A stretch of 42,052 nt of DNA from an uncultured Bacteroidales bacterium (GCA_902783885.1 CACZSQ010000102.1:1-42052); one strand, 5' to 3'; positions 32,600 to 41,551 are shown, counted from the first letter of the stretch. The notes: generated from the letters alone by a model not told the origin. Translations and numbers: made by a program.

Positions 32600-33778
32600 C
32601 TATGATGATTTTGCGATAGCCTGAGCAACGGTGTATGCTGTGGTCCAGGCTGCCTGGAAGTTAAATCCTCCTGTGATGCCGTCTATATCGAGCAGTTCTC
32701 CTGCGAAGAAGAGGCGGGGCCTGTGTTTGCTTTCCAGCGTTACGGGATTGACACTATTGAGCGCGATGCCGCCGCAAGTGACAAACTCATCTTTGAAGGG
32801 AGCTCGTGAGGCTATGGTGTAGTGGTCTGCTGTCAGCCGGTTCACGAGCTTGTTGAATGACTTCTTTGGGAGGGCATTGGGGGTGAGGGTAGGTGGTGCA
32901 GCTTCTTTCTCTAACAGGTAGAGCCACAGCCGTGTAGGTAAATCAAACGGGCGCAAGGAACTGAGTTGTTTCTTGGGATGGGTGGCGAAGAGAGCCTGCA
33001 GTTCCTGCCGTGTCTCTTCTTCGTTGTGCCCTGTCCAGTTGATGGCCAATGGCGCCTGATAGTCCGACTCGGCAAGATAGCGTGCGGTATAGCTTGACAG
33101 CCTGAGGATAGCAGGCCCGCTCATTCCCCAGTGTGTCACGAGTAGGGGGCCGCAGGCGCTGAAGCCTGTAGCTGGAATCGACGCTGTTACGTGTTCTACG
33201 ACGGTTCCCATCAATTCAAGGAGGGCCTGGTCGTTGATGCTGAAGGTGAAAAGCGATGGCACGGGGGCTACAATCTCGTGACCCAATTCCTCAAGCCATG
33301 TCAGCCCTTCCTGTCGAGGCTGTCCGCCCGTTGTGAGAGCGATGAAATCGTAGTCTTGGAGTGTGCTTAAACTGTTGATGATTGTGTTCAGGCACAGACG
33401 GACACCTAATCGTTGGCAGTGACTGATGAAGCAGTCGATGATGACTTGCGAGTTCTGAGCAGCGGGGAATACGCATTGGTCATCCTGCACGGTCAGTGGC
33501 ACGCCGTGACGCTCAAACCAATGGTAGGCGTCGCGCTGGTCGAAACCTTTCATGAGCCGTTTCATGAGCCGGTGGCCGCGTGGATATACCGCACTAAGGT
33601 CACGCACATCGGCAAAAGTGTTTGTGCAGTTGCAGCGCCCGCCCCCGGACACTTTCACTTTGCGGAGAACGCGGCTACTGCGCTCGAAGATGGTTACGTC
33701 CATCTGCGGGCACTGCTCCTTGAGAGTGATGGCGAGAAAGAAACCTGCGGCGCCACCTCCGACGATAGCCGTTTTCAC
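32600..33778 (-). CDS. NAD(P)/FAD-dependent oxidoreductase, HI0933/BaiN family
   Basis: A 392-residue cytosolic flavoprotein of the HI0933/YhiN/BaiN family. The N-terminal dinucleotide-binding motif is AIVGGGAAGFFLAITLKE, followed by the family hallmark KVSGGGRCNCTN and, near the C-terminus, DEFVTCGGIALNSVN and FAGELLDIDGITGGFNFQAAWTTAY. The reaction of most members is unknown. One stretch, AAPPTLTPNALPKK (about residues 290-305), is Pro-rich and may derive from a second repeat type. It overlaps prmA by four bases and is the last gene of the operon that starts at 35507. mscS has its own promoter downstream. Confidence 0.92.
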   Translation of the reverse strand: MKTAIVGGGAAGFFLAITLKEQCPQMDVTIFERSSRVLRKVKVSGGGRCNCTNTFADVRDLSAVYPRGHRLMKRLMKGFDQRDAYHWFERHGVPLTVQDDQCVFPAAQNSQVIIDCFISHCQRLGVRLCLNTIINSLSTLQDYDFIALTTGGQPRQEGLTWLEELGHEIVAPVPSLFTFSINDQALLELMGTVVEHVTASIPATGFSACGPLLVTHWGMSGPAILRLSSYTARYLAESDYQAPLAINWTGHNEEETRQELQALFATHPKKQLSSLRPFDLPTRLWLYLLEKEAAPPTLTPNALPKKSFNKLVNRLTADHYTIASRAPFKDEFVTCGGIALNSVNPVTLESKHRPRLFFAGELLDIDGITGGFNFQAAWTTAYTVAQAIAKSS

Positions 33779-34629
33779 GCGCGCGTGTGAACATTATTTA
33801 ATAATAATGCTCTCCAGTCGCCGTCAGCGTACGTCGCCGTCAACTTCAGTCCGAGAGCCTCAGCACGTTGTGTTAGAGGCGCAATGTCTGCCTCGTAGAA
33901 CCCAGAGAGTACCAACTGGGCAGCATTCTTCATTGCTTTGACGAATGCTGGCATATCGGCAAGCAGAATGTTACGATTAATATTTGCCATCACGACATCA
34001 GCCTTAGGGGCCTGATCGAGCACGGAGGCATCGCCAAGCACAATCTCGGCAGCTTCAGCGTCGAGTACCCCGTTCAGACTGTAGTTTTCTTCTGCGTTGA
34101 GCGTGCTCCACTCGTCAATGTCGTAAGCGAATACGTGGGCGGCTCCCATCTTCAGGGCTGCTATGCCGAGGATGCCGGTCCCACAGCCGGCGTCAATGAC
34201 GGTGGCGTGGGTGAGTGGCACTTCGGCCAGCAACTTCAGAATCATCCGTGTGGTGGCGTGCTCTCCGCTCCCGAAGGCTTGACGCGGCAGAATCCGTATC
34301 TGCTGCCCGTCTGGCAGGGTGATGGGCTCGAAGTGGTGTTCAGCTTCCCAGCAGGCGTTCCAGTTCTCATCCGGTGCTGTCTCAGCCGTGAAGGTGATGG
34401 CCAGTTCCTCACCAGAGGTTCCACCGCAGGCGAAGGTGCTGATTGTAGTGGTGACAGCCTCTTTGATGGCATCCTCGTTGAAGCTGCTCTGCAGAATGTA
34501 GGCTGTGAGCCCGTTGTCTGTGGGCTCGAAGGTGTCGCACCCCGAATCAGCTAACAAGGCGGCCAGCACATCGGCCGCCGCCTCGTTGTATGGTGAAATA
34601 GTGAAGTGGATTTCCGTGTATCTCATCAC
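33775..34629 (-). CDS. prmA: Ribosomal protein L11 methyltransferase PrmA
   Basis: A 284-residue SAM-dependent methyltransferase that methylates ribosomal protein L11. Its N-terminal substrate-binding domain (MRYTEIHFTISPYNEAAADVL) is followed by a Rossmann methyltransferase domain with AFGSGEHATTRMIL, motif I DAGCGTGILGIAALKMGA, motif II YDIDEWSTLNAEEN, and VVMANINRNILLADM as motif IV. Length fits the family (about 280-295). It overlaps both neighbours by four bases (ATGA), between ompH upstream and the FAD oxidoreductase downstream, so translation is coupled. Confidence 0.94.
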   Translation of the reverse strand: MMRYTEIHFTISPYNEAAADVLAALLADSGCDTFEPTDNGLTAYILQSSFNEDAIKEAVTTTISTFACGGTSGEELAITFTAETAPDENWNACWEAEHHFEPITLPDGQQIRILPRQAFGSGEHATTRMILKLLAEVPLTHATVIDAGCGTGILGIAALKMGAAHVFAYDIDEWSTLNAEENYSLNGVLDAEAAEIVLGDASVLDQAPKADVVMANINRNILLADMPAFVKAMKNAAQLVLSGFYEADIAPLTQRAEALGLKLTATYADGDWRALLLNNVHTRA

Positions 34630-35252
34630 TTTTCTTTCTTCTCTCCTTTGGCTTCAGGCTCGGTGCTTTTCACCTCTGGCTTTGCCTTGTAACGCTTGTT
34701 CAGACCGGCCACAACTTCCTTGGTGATGTCGTATTTCTTGTTTGCCAACAGGATGTTGTCGCCTTGCTTGGAGAGGATATAATCGTATTTCTTAGCTTGG
34801 TTATATACCTTCAGAAAGGCTTGGATGGAGTCGCGCAGTTCAGCATTGAGCTTCGCGTTCTCCATGGCCAGCTCGTTGGTGAGGCGTTGGTCTAATTCTG
34901 CCAAATCCTGTTGCTCCTTGGCCAGCTGATTCTGGGCGCGTTCCAGCTCGTCGCGAGTTGTAAAGCCGTTGTTCTCGTACTTCTTCTGCAGGGCTGCTGC
35001 GTGCTGCTGCAGTGCGCGTTGCTTCTGCTGGAGCACGTTGGCTGCGTTCTCGCCCTTCTTGTTCAACAGAATGTTGTAGTCAGTGCAGAACTGATATTGA
35101 CTCATGAGGCTATCGACTTCCACAAAGGCGATTTTCAGGCCTGTGGGCTCAGCGCTCTCGGTTTCGTTCTCTGTCGCTTCTGCTTCCTGGGTTTTGTTGC
35201 ATGCGCTGAGGCCTACGAGGGCGATGAGCGCAAGTGTCATCATTTTCTTCAT
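34626..35252 (-). CDS. OmpH/Skp-family lipoprotein
   Basis: A 208-residue OmpH/Skp-like protein. Unlike the soluble periplasmic Skp chaperone, it has a lipoprotein signal (MKKMMTLALIALVGLSAC, lipobox LSAC), an acidic linker (TQEAEATENETESAEP), then the start of the OmpH domain KIAFVEVDSLMSQYQFC. A long charged coiled coil (about residues 70-150) and the distal segment AKKYDYILSKQGDNILLANKKYDIT follow. Skp helps outer-membrane proteins through the periplasm by clamping with coiled-coil arms. The lipid anchor would place this one at a membrane. It is coupled to prmA (four-base overlap) and follows a 74-residue membrane protein gene by 30 bases. Confidence 0.9.
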   Translation of the reverse strand: MKKMMTLALIALVGLSACNKTQEAEATENETESAEPTGLKIAFVEVDSLMSQYQFCTDYNILLNKKGENAANVLQQKQRALQQHAAALQKKYENNGFTTRDELERAQNQLAKEQQDLAELDQRLTNELAMENAKLNAELRDSIQAFLKVYNQAKKYDYILSKQGDNILLANKKYDITKEVVAGLNKRYKAKPEVKSTEPEAKGEKKEK

Positions 35253-35282
35253 GTCTAATATTTTATTATAATTTCCAATGTT

Positions 35283-35507
35283 TTAATCTTTCAATTTTGT
35301 TTCCTCAGCGTGTGGCCTGTGCGCCAATTGATACCGCTCGATGCTGTCCATGCTCTCCACACAGTGGATGCCGCGTTGACGCATGGCTTTCGAGGCTCCG
35401 ATATGAGTCATAGGACCACGCGCATCGCCCTTGAGTAGTAGCTTAAGGGCTAAGAGCAGTACGGCTAATCCTACGATTCCTGTTGTGAAAAGCAATAATT
35501 TCAGCAT
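35283..35507 (-). CDS. Small membrane protein, conserved in Bacteroidales, function unknown
   Basis: A 74-residue protein with one N-terminal membrane helix (LLLFTTGIVGLAVLLLALKLLL, about residues 4-25) and a short cytoplasmic tail with the segment RQRGIHCVESMD, which I recall from small Bacteroidales proteins of unknown function. The open frame extends to 35879, but the extra residues cross the promoter and the divergent pepD, so the ATG at 35507 is the start. A -7 box lies 76 bases upstream. It heads the operon with ompH, prmA and the FAD oxidoreductase. Confidence 0.78.
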   Translation of the reverse strand: MLKLLLFTTGIVGLAVLLLALKLLLKGDARGPMTHIGASKAMRQRGIHCVESMDSIERYQLAHRPHAEETKLKD

Positions 35508-35533
35508 GATGAACGTTCTTTTTCTAGAGTTTG

Positions 35534-35565
35534 TTTGCTCAGAAACAGGGTTTCTTGTACCTTTG
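35534..35565 (+). promoter_or_regulatory. Predicted pepD promoter
   Basis: TTTG at 35534-35537, a 20-base spacer, then TACCTTTG at 35558-35565: the best full match to the Bacteroidota promoter layout in the window. The pepD start codon is 88 bases further on. The same stretch contains the divergent promoter of the ompH operon. Confidence 0.78.
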
Positions 35566-35582
35566 TCGCTGTTAAAACGGGG

Positions 35583-35590
35583 CAAAGATA
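35583..35590 (-). promoter_or_regulatory. Predicted -7 box of the small-membrane-protein-ompH-prmA operon
   Basis: Minus-strand TATCTTTG matches the -7 consensus. The expected transcription start is a few bases from that of the plus-strand pepD promoter, so the two promoters share sequence. Confidence 0.62.
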
Positions 35591-35652
35591 CATTAAACTT
35601 ATCAGCCAAACGTCTTTCACAACAGACTTTAACCAAAATTAGCAATATAAAA

Positions 35653-37098
35653 ATGGAGAAAATCGAATTAAAACCCGCCATCGTCTTTGAGATGTTTGCC
35701 AAAATCAACGCTGTTCCCCGCCCCTCGAAGCGCGAGGAAAAGATGATTGCTTTTCTCAAGTCTTTCGGTGAGAGCTTAGGCCTTGAGACGATGGTGGATG
35801 AAACTGGTAACGTCCTGATTCGCAAGCCCGCAAGCGCAGGTATGGAGTCTCGCCCCACGGTGATTCTGCAGAGCCACATGGATATGGTTTGCGAGAAGAA
35901 TAACGATGTTGATTTCGACTTCGACCGCGATGCAATTCAAACCTATATCGATGGCGAATGGATGAAGGCCAAGGGCACGACCCTCGGTGCAGATGACGGC
36001 ATCGGTTGTGCCATGGAAATGGCCATCCTGACAGACAACAGACTGCGTCACGGCCCTTTGGAGTGTGTGTTCACACGTGACGAGGAAACAGGCCTCACAG
36101 GGGCTGAAGGGATGCAACCAGGCTTCATGACGGGTTCGATGCTCATTAATCTCGACAGCGAGGATGAGGGTGAACTCTTTGTCAGCTGCGCCGGCGGCTG
36201 CCGCACAACAGCCACTTTCCGCTTCACGCCCGAGGCAGCGCCTACGGGTTCCTTCTTCCTCACGCTGGCCATCAAAGGCCTCACGGGCGGCCACAGCGGC
36301 GACGACATTGAGAAAAAACGCGCCAATGCCAACAAACTCTTAGCCCGTTTCCTTTATGATGGGATGAAGAAGTACGGTCTGCGCCTGAGCGATATCCAAG
36401 CCGGAGGACTCCACAACGCTATCCCCCGCGAGGCCTCGTGCTTAGTGGCTATTCCAGTGAAATACAAGGAGCAGGTGCGCGTCGATTGGAATGTCTTTGC
36501 TGCAGATGTCGAGGAAGAGTTCAGCGTCACAGAGCCTTCCATGCAGTTCCTGCTGGAGAGCGCCGAAGTAGCCCCCACCGTCTTTCCCGAGGACGTCAGC
36601 TGCCGCCTGATCACAGCATTACAGGCTGTTGACAACGGAGTCTATGCAATGTGTCAGGACATCTCTCTCGTGGAGACCAGCTCCAATTTAGCCAGCATCC
36701 GCCAGACAGAGCCCGGAACTGTCCTCGTAACCACGAGTCAGCGCAGCTCGCTGATGAGCAACCGCCACAATATGGCCCATACGATAGCAGCTGTCTTTGA
36801 ACTTGCGGGAGCCGAAGTGGAGACGGGCGAGGGTTACCCTGGCTGGGCAATGAATCCCAAGAGTGAGATCCTCCGCATCGCTCGTGAGCAGTATGTGAAG
36901 CTGTTCCATAAGGAACCTGTCGTGCGGGGCATTCATGCCGGTCTGGAGTGTGGTCTTTTCTCCGAGAAGTACCCGGGTCTGGACATGGTCAGCTTTGGTC
37001 CTACGCTGCGCGGTGTCCACTCTCCTGACGAACGCCTGCTCATCCCCACCGTGGATATGGTGTGGCGTCATCTGCTTGCCATTTTGGAGAACGTGTAA
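35653..37098 (+). CDS. pepD: Aminoacyl-histidine dipeptidase (PepD family)
   Basis: A 482-residue cytosolic metallopeptidase of the M20 family that cleaves Xaa-His and related dipeptides. Metal-site motifs are seen in order: QSHMDMVCEKN (His and Asp ligands), TLGADDGIG (bridging Asp), RDEETGLTGA (catalytic Glu pair), NLDSEDEGELF, and IHAGLECGLF near the C-terminus with the final His ligand. The dimerisation insert lies between (GLTGGHSGDDIEKKRANANK). The start is the ATG at 35653, which matches the family N-terminus (EKIELKPAIVFEMFAKINAVPRPSKREE split over residues 2-29); the longer frame runs through the promoter. Length is typical (480-490). Confidence 0.94.
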   Translation: MEKIELKPAIVFEMFAKINAVPRPSKREEKMIAFLKSFGESLGLETMVDETGNVLIRKPASAGMESRPTVILQSHMDMVCEKNNDVDFDFDRDAIQTYIDGEWMKAKGTTLGADDGIGCAMEMAILTDNRLRHGPLECVFTRDEETGLTGAEGMQPGFMTGSMLINLDSEDEGELFVSCAGGCRTTATFRFTPEAAPTGSFFLTLAIKGLTGGHSGDDIEKKRANANKLLARFLYDGMKKYGLRLSDIQAGGLHNAIPREASCLVAIPVKYKEQVRVDWNVFAADVEEEFSVTEPSMQFLLESAEVAPTVFPEDVSCRLITALQAVDNGVYAMCQDISLVETSSNLASIRQTEPGTVLVTTSQRSSLMSNRHNMAHTIAAVFELAGAEVETGEGYPGWAMNPKSEILRIAREQYVKLFHKEPVVRGIHAGLECGLFSEKYPGLDMVSFGPTLRGVHSPDERLLIPTVDMVWRHLLAILENV

Positions 37099-37174
37099 TC
37101 TCTCGACTGGTCGCGTGACATTCGTGGTAATATGCATTCACGCAAAACTACTTATATTATTGTAGGATATCATC

Positions 37175-38698
37175 ATGAAGAGGCTGTTTGCCACAGAGCT
37201 TATTCCCGTGAAGACGGGTCCGGTATCTGTTTTATTGCTTCTTTTCTTCTTCTTCAGTCTCGGCTTCCTTAGCTGCGACGATGTTGAGGACTTCACCACT
37301 GATCGTTCTGCTGTGCTACAGTTCAGCCGCGACAAGGTGGAGTTCGACTCCGTCATCACAACCGTGCCTTCCAGCACTCAGACGCTCATCGTTTATAATC
37401 GCGGAAGCAAAGGGCTGCGCATCGCCAGTGTTCACCTTGATAAAGGTAGCGCGAGTCCTTTCCGTGTGAACGTGACGGGACAGGATCTCAGCCAGACGCC
37501 AGACAACTACGCTACCGATTTCGAGGTGTGGCGTCGCGACAGCATCATTGTGCGTATGGAGGTTACGCTGCCCTTTACCGATTCGGATGTGCCGCACCGC
37601 GTCAGCGACAACCTCGTCTTTACCCTCGAAAGCGGGGTGCAGCAGCGCATCGGCCTCACGGTCGTGGGGCGTGATGCACACTTCTTGCGTAATGCAACGC
37701 TGACCTCTGATGTCACCATCACAGGCCAGCGCCCCACCGTTGTCTATGGTCCGCTCATTGTGGACAAGGGCGTCACACTGACACTCGCTGAGGGCACCGA
37801 GTTGCTTTTCCACGAGGGTGCCGGCCTTCAAGTGAAGGGAACACTGAAAGCTACGGGCTCTTTGGAAAAACCCGTTGTCCTGCGCGGTGACCGTCTGGAT
37901 CACATGTTCGATTATCTGCCTTACGATCGCCTGCCGGGTCGATGGGGCGGGGTGGAGTTGGCTGCCACCAGCACCGGCAACGACTTGCAGTACGTTGATA
38001 TTCACGGTGCCAAGTTCGGCTTACTCTGCTTGGCATCGTCCTTGGAGACCTCCAAGCTCAAGCTCGTCAACTCGCGCCTTCACAGTATTGCAGGCGATGG
38101 CATCGCAGCCACTGATTGTCAGATTGAAGTAATTAATACCGAGATCTCCAACACTTTGGGTCACTGCGTAAGCCTGTTGGGCGGTGACTCACGTTTTGTC
38201 CACTGCACACTTGCCCAGTTTTATCCCCTCGATGCGAACCGTGGCAACGCCCTCGCTATTGCCGCTATGGAGAACAAAACCTACCATTCCCTTGTGCGCG
38301 CCGACTTCGTCAACTGCGTCATCACCGGTTATGCAGATGATGTTGTGCTGATACCCTCCCTTGATAAGAACTTGTCAGCCGACATTGCCAATCAACAGCG
38401 CAACTACCAGTTCTCAAATTGCTTTATGGCCACCGTGGTGCCGCCAGGTGACGTCTATGTTCCTCGTTTCCAGAATATAGTATTCGATAACGAGAATCGC
38501 AGTGCCGGCGGCCACGAGAACAACTTCGCCCTCATGGATACTCACGCCATGGTTTATCGCTTCACGCCCGTGGCTGGTTCCGCCATCCGCGGTGCTGCCG
38601 ACCCTGCCGTGGCGCTTGACTACCCCCTCGACCGTATGGGTCACAGCCGTACCGAAGACAATGCGCCCGATGCTGGCTGCTACGAATATGTGCAGTGA
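37175..38698 (+). CDS. Predicted lipoprotein with right-handed beta-helix domain
   Basis: A 507-residue secreted protein with a long lipoprotein signal (hydrophobic SVLLLLFFFFSLGFLSC, lipobox FLSC at about residues 31-34, followed by acidic DDVEDF). Residues 45-170 form a beta-sandwich-like domain (LQFSRDKVEFDSVITTVPSS, TLIVYNRGSKGLRI). From about 185 to 440 there are short repeats of right-handed beta-helix type (YGPLIVDKGVTLTLAEGTEL, LKLVNSRLHSIAGDGIAATD, IEVINTEISNTLGHCVSLLG). The C-terminus ends APDAGCYEYVQ, like other Bacteroidota proteins with this fold. No catalytic residues are clear, so carbohydrate binding or a structural role is possible. The N-region before the hydrophobic core is unusually long, and an internal start cannot be excluded. 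Confidence 0.78.
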   Translation: MKRLFATELIPVKTGPVSVLLLLFFFFSLGFLSCDDVEDFTTDRSAVLQFSRDKVEFDSVITTVPSSTQTLIVYNRGSKGLRIASVHLDKGSASPFRVNVTGQDLSQTPDNYATDFEVWRRDSIIVRMEVTLPFTDSDVPHRVSDNLVFTLESGVQQRIGLTVVGRDAHFLRNATLTSDVTITGQRPTVVYGPLIVDKGVTLTLAEGTELLFHEGAGLQVKGTLKATGSLEKPVVLRGDRLDHMFDYLPYDRLPGRWGGVELAATSTGNDLQYVDIHGAKFGLLCLASSLETSKLKLVNSRLHSIAGDGIAATDCQIEVINTEISNTLGHCVSLLGGDSRFVHCTLAQFYPLDANRGNALAIAAMENKTYHSLVRADFVNCVITGYADDVVLIPSLDKNLSADIANQQRNYQFSNCFMATVVPPGDVYVPRFQNIVFDNENRSAGGHENNFALMDTHAMVYRFTPVAGSAIRGAADPAVALDYPLDRMGHSRTEDNAPDAGCYEYVQ

Positions 38699-38750
38699 CC
38701 CCCAAAAAACAGGGTAAAAACGTTTGGCTTGTGAAAAACATGAGTCATTC

Positions 38751-38783
38751 TTGCGATTGTTCGGAAATATTGTTGTACTTTTG
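38751..38783 (+). promoter_or_regulatory. Predicted thrS promoter
   Basis: TACTTTTG (38776-38783) fits TAnnTTTG and is followed by CAGCCG as at ftsY. TTG at 38751-38753 could be the -33 element, with a 22-base spacer that is slightly long. The thrS start codon lies 41 bases downstream. Confidence 0.65.
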
Positions 38784-38824
38784 CAGCCGTATTCTGAAAA
38801 TCAAAAAGAAAACATAAATCCATC

Positions 38825-40777
38825 ATGATTAAAATTACACTCCCCGACGGGTCTGTCCTCGAACGTGAGGCTGGCGTGACGGGTTATGAAATTGCCGAGA
38901 GTATCTCACCTCGTATGGCTGCCGATGTGCTGGCCTGTGGCGTGAACGGTGAGACCGTGGAACTCAACCGCCCCATTACTGAAGATGCTGAACTGGTGCT
39001 CTATAAATGGGACGATGAGCAAGCTAAACACACCTTCTGGCACACCAGCGCACACCTGCTTGCAGAGGCGCTGCAGGAGCTCTATCCCGGCATCCAGTTC
39101 GGCTTCGGTCCTGCTATCGAGAATGGTTTCTACTACGATGTACTCCTGCCCGACGGCAAGCAGATCAGCGAGGCCGACTTTGCAACCATCGAAGAGAAGA
39201 TGAAGGAACTCGCCGCCAAGAAGGAGCCTGTGGTTCGCCGCGATATTTCCAAGGCTGAGGCTCTCAAGGCCTTCGCCGCCGACGGGCAGACCTTCAAATG
39301 TGAGCATATAGACCAGGACCTCGAGGACGGCACCATCACCACTTACACGCAGGGACGCTTCACCGACCTCTGCCGTGGCCCTCACCTCGTCAATACGGGC
39401 GACATCAAGGTCGTTAAACTCACCAGTGTGGCCGGTTGCTTCTGGCGCGGTGATGCTGCTCGCGAGAGTATGCAGCGTCTCTACGGCATCAGTTTCCCCA
39501 AGAAGAAGATGCTCGACGAGTACCTCCTCATGCTCGAGGAAGCCAAGAAACGCGACCACCGCAAGATTGGCAAGGAGATGGAGCTCTTCATGTTCTCCGA
39601 GCGCGTCGGCAAGGGACTCCCCATCTGGCTCCCCAAAGGCACAGACCTGCGCCTGCGGCTTCAAGAAATGCTCCGCAAGATTCAGAAGCAGTATGGTTAC
39701 CAGGAAGTCATCACCCCCAACATCGGTGGCAAGAACCTTTACATGACATCTGGTCACTGGGACCACTACGGCAAGGACAGTTTCCAGCCCATTCAGACAC
39801 CAGAGGAGGGCGAGGAATACCTGCTCAAGCCCATGAACTGCCCCCACCACTGCGAGATTTTCGCTAACCGCCCTCGTTCCTACAAGGAGTTGCCCTTCCG
39901 CTGTGCTGAATTCGGAACGGTTTATCGCTACGAGATGAGCGGCGAGCTTCACGGACTCACCCGTGTTCGTTGCTTCACGCAGGACGATGCCCACATCTTC
40001 TGCCGTCCCGATCAGGTGAAGAAAGAGTTCACCAATGTGATAGATATCATCCAGCGTGTATTCTCCACCTTCAATTTCAGCGACGACAATGTTGAGGTGC
40101 AGATATCCCTGCGCGACCCAAAGGACACAGAGAAGTACATCGGCTCCGACGAGGATTGGGCCAACGCCGAGCAGGCCATTATCGATGCTTGTGCCGAGAA
40201 AGGCATGAAAGCCCGTAAGGAAATCGGTGAGGCAGCCTTCTACGGCCCCAAACTCGACTTTATGGTCAAGGATGCCATCGGCCGCCGCTGGCAGCTTGGC
40301 ACCATACAGGTTGACTACCAGCTCCCCCAGCGCTTCCAGCTTGAGTACACAGGCGAGGACAACCAGAAGCACCGCCCCGTGATGATTCACCGCGCTCCCT
40401 TCGGTTCCATGGAGCGCTTCGTTGCAGTGCTCATCGAGCACACCGCAGGACAGTTCCCTCTCTGGCTCACACCCGACCAGGTCGTTGTGCTCCCCATTTC
40501 TGAAAAGTTCAATGATTACGCACAGCGCGTGAAGGAAACCCTCGTCCAGACTGACGTCCGCACCATCGTCGATGACCGCGCTGAGAAGATTGGCCGCAAG
40601 ATCCGCGACAACGAGATGAAACATATCCCCTATCTCCTCATCGTAGGCGAAAAAGAAGCCGCTGATGGCCTTGTGAGCGTACGCCGACAGGGTCAGGGAG
40701 ACCAGGGAAGCATGAAAATCGAGGATTTTGCAAAGAAAATCAACGAAGAAGTGCGTCAAATGACAGAAAAGTATTAA
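38825..40777 (+). CDS. thrS: Threonyl-tRNA synthetase
   Basis: A 650-residue class II synthetase that charges tRNA-Thr. The TGS domain (about residues 1-62), the editing domain with [11 protein letters not shown] (HxxxH) and the SAD motif segment, motif 1 around [29 protein letters not shown] with the zinc-binding Cys, motif 2 [11 protein letters not shown] and [14 protein letters not shown], and motif 3 [18 protein letters not shown] are visible. The C-terminal anticodon-binding domain includes [14 protein letters not shown]. Length is standard. A -7 box lies 41 bases upstream of the ATG. infC follows after only 14 bases. Confidence 0.98.
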   Translation: MIKITLPDGSVLEREAGVTGYEIAESISPRMAADVLACGVNGETVELNRPITEDAELVLYKWDDEQAKHTFWHTSAHLLAEALQELYPGIQFGFGPAIENGFYYDVLLPDGKQISEADFATIEEKMKELAAKKEPVVRRDISKAEALKAFAADGQTFKCEHIDQDLEDGTITTYTQGRFTDLCRGPHLVNTGDIKVVKLTSVAGCFWRGDAARESMQRLYGISFPKKKMLDEYLLMLEEAKKRDHRKIGKEMELFMFSERVGKGLPIWLPKGTDLRLRLQEMLRKIQKQYGYQEVITPNIGGKNLYMTSGHWDHYGKDSFQPIQTPEEGEEYLLKPMNCPHHCEIFANRPRSYKELPFRCAEFGTVYRYEMSGELHGLTRVRCFTQDDAHIFCRPDQVKKEFTNVIDIIQRVFSTFNFSDDNVEVQISLRDPKDTEKYIGSDEDWANAEQAIIDACAEKGMKARKEIGEAAFYGPKLDFMVKDAIGRRWQLGTIQVDYQLPQRFQLEYTGEDNQKHRPVMIHRAPFGSMERFVAVLIEHTAGQFPLWLTPDQVVVLPISEKFNDYAQRVKETLVQTDVRTIVDDRAEKIGRKIRDNEMKHIPYLLIVGEKEAADGLVSVRRQGQGDQGSMKIEDFAKKINEEVRQMTEKY

Positions 40778-40782
40778 TTTTG
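40775..40782 (+). promoter_or_regulatory. Candidate internal promoter of infC
   Basis: TAATTTTG begins at the thrS stop codon and matches the -7 consensus. TTTGC-GCCC-GCAAA, a small inverted repeat like that at ftsY, runs up to the infC ATG. No good -33 element is present, so this is weaker than the other promoters. If used, the infC message would have almost no leader. Confidence 0.45.
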
Positions 40783-40791
40783 CGCCCGCAA

Positions 40792-41475
40792 ATGAAGAAA
40801 GACAACCTGAAGAATCAGTATCGCGTCAACGAGCAGATTCGTGCCCGTGACGTCCGCATCGTAGGCGACGACATCGAGTCAACTGTCCTGCCCCTTCGCG
40901 ATGCCATCCGCTTGGCAGAACAGCAGGGCGTGGACCTTGTTGAGATTTCGCCCAATGCAGAGCCCCCTGTGTGCCGCCTCATTGACTACTCCAAGTTCAT
41001 CTATCAGCAGAAGAAACGCCAGAAGGAGATGAAGGCTAAGCAGGTGAAAGTCGAGGTCAAGGAAATTCGTTTCGGACCCCAGACCGACGACCATGATTAC
41101 AACTTCAAGCTCAAGCACGCCATGGGCTTCCTCGCTGACGGCGACAAAGTCAAGGCTTATGTCTTCTTCCGCGGACGTAGCATCCTCTTCAAGGAGCAGG
41201 GCGAAGTCCTCCTCCTGCGCTTCGCTCAGGATCTGGAAGAATACGGCAAGGTAGAGTCTATGCCTGTTCTCGAAGGCAAGCGCATGACAATGTTCATTGC
41301 CCCTAAGAAGGTAACTCCCAAGAAACCTGTCGTTGAAGAACCTCTTGTGGACGAAGACGACTTCGAGGACGATGACGAGCGCCCCGTAGTGGAAACAGCC
41401 CGCAAGAAACCCCAGCAGAAGGCCCCCAAGGATTATACGGGTCCCAAGGTGGAAGGCGAGAACTGGGACGACTAA
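40792..41475 (+). CDS. infC: Translation initiation factor IF-3
   Basis: A 227-residue initiation factor that binds the 30S subunit and checks the start codon and initiator tRNA. The N domain ([20 protein letters not shown]), the linker region, and the C domain ([40 protein letters not shown]) are all seen. An acidic C-terminal extension of about 40 residues ([20 protein letters not shown]) goes past the usual end. The start is set at ATG 40792. A TTG at 40780 would add four residues and overlaps the candidate promoter, so it is less likely. E. coli infC uses a rare start codon, but here an ordinary ATG fits homologues ([14 protein letters not shown]). Confidence 0.95.
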   Translation: MKKDNLKNQYRVNEQIRARDVRIVGDDIESTVLPLRDAIRLAEQQGVDLVEISPNAEPPVCRLIDYSKFIYQQKKRQKEMKAKQVKVEVKEIRFGPQTDDHDYNFKLKHAMGFLADGDKVKAYVFFRGRSILFKEQGEVLLLRFAQDLEEYGKVESMPVLEGKRMTMFIAPKKVTPKKPVVEEPLVDEDDFEDDDERPVVETARKKPQQKAPKDYTGPKVEGENWDD

Positions 41476-41551
41476 AAAAAGGACCGCGCGCTGCGCCCGG
41501 TATATGCGTAGCCGCGTCTGTTAATTAATAACAATTTTAAACAACAAAAAA

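Noticed and set aside
35431-35652. Upstream extension of pepD and of the opposite 74-residue gene (to 35879)
   Set aside because: Both extensions run through the shared promoter region. Family N-termini begin at the downstream ATGs.
38906-40759. 617-residue open frame antisense to thrS
   Set aside because: It is a shadow of thrS codon bias. thrS has all synthetase motifs on the plus strand, and the antisense product is a low-complexity Leu/Val/Glu-rich sequence without any family signature.
40780-40791. TTG start for infC
   Set aside because: It would add only four residues and falls inside the candidate -7 box. The ATG at 40792 matches homologues. A rare start remains possible, since other bacteria use one for this gene.
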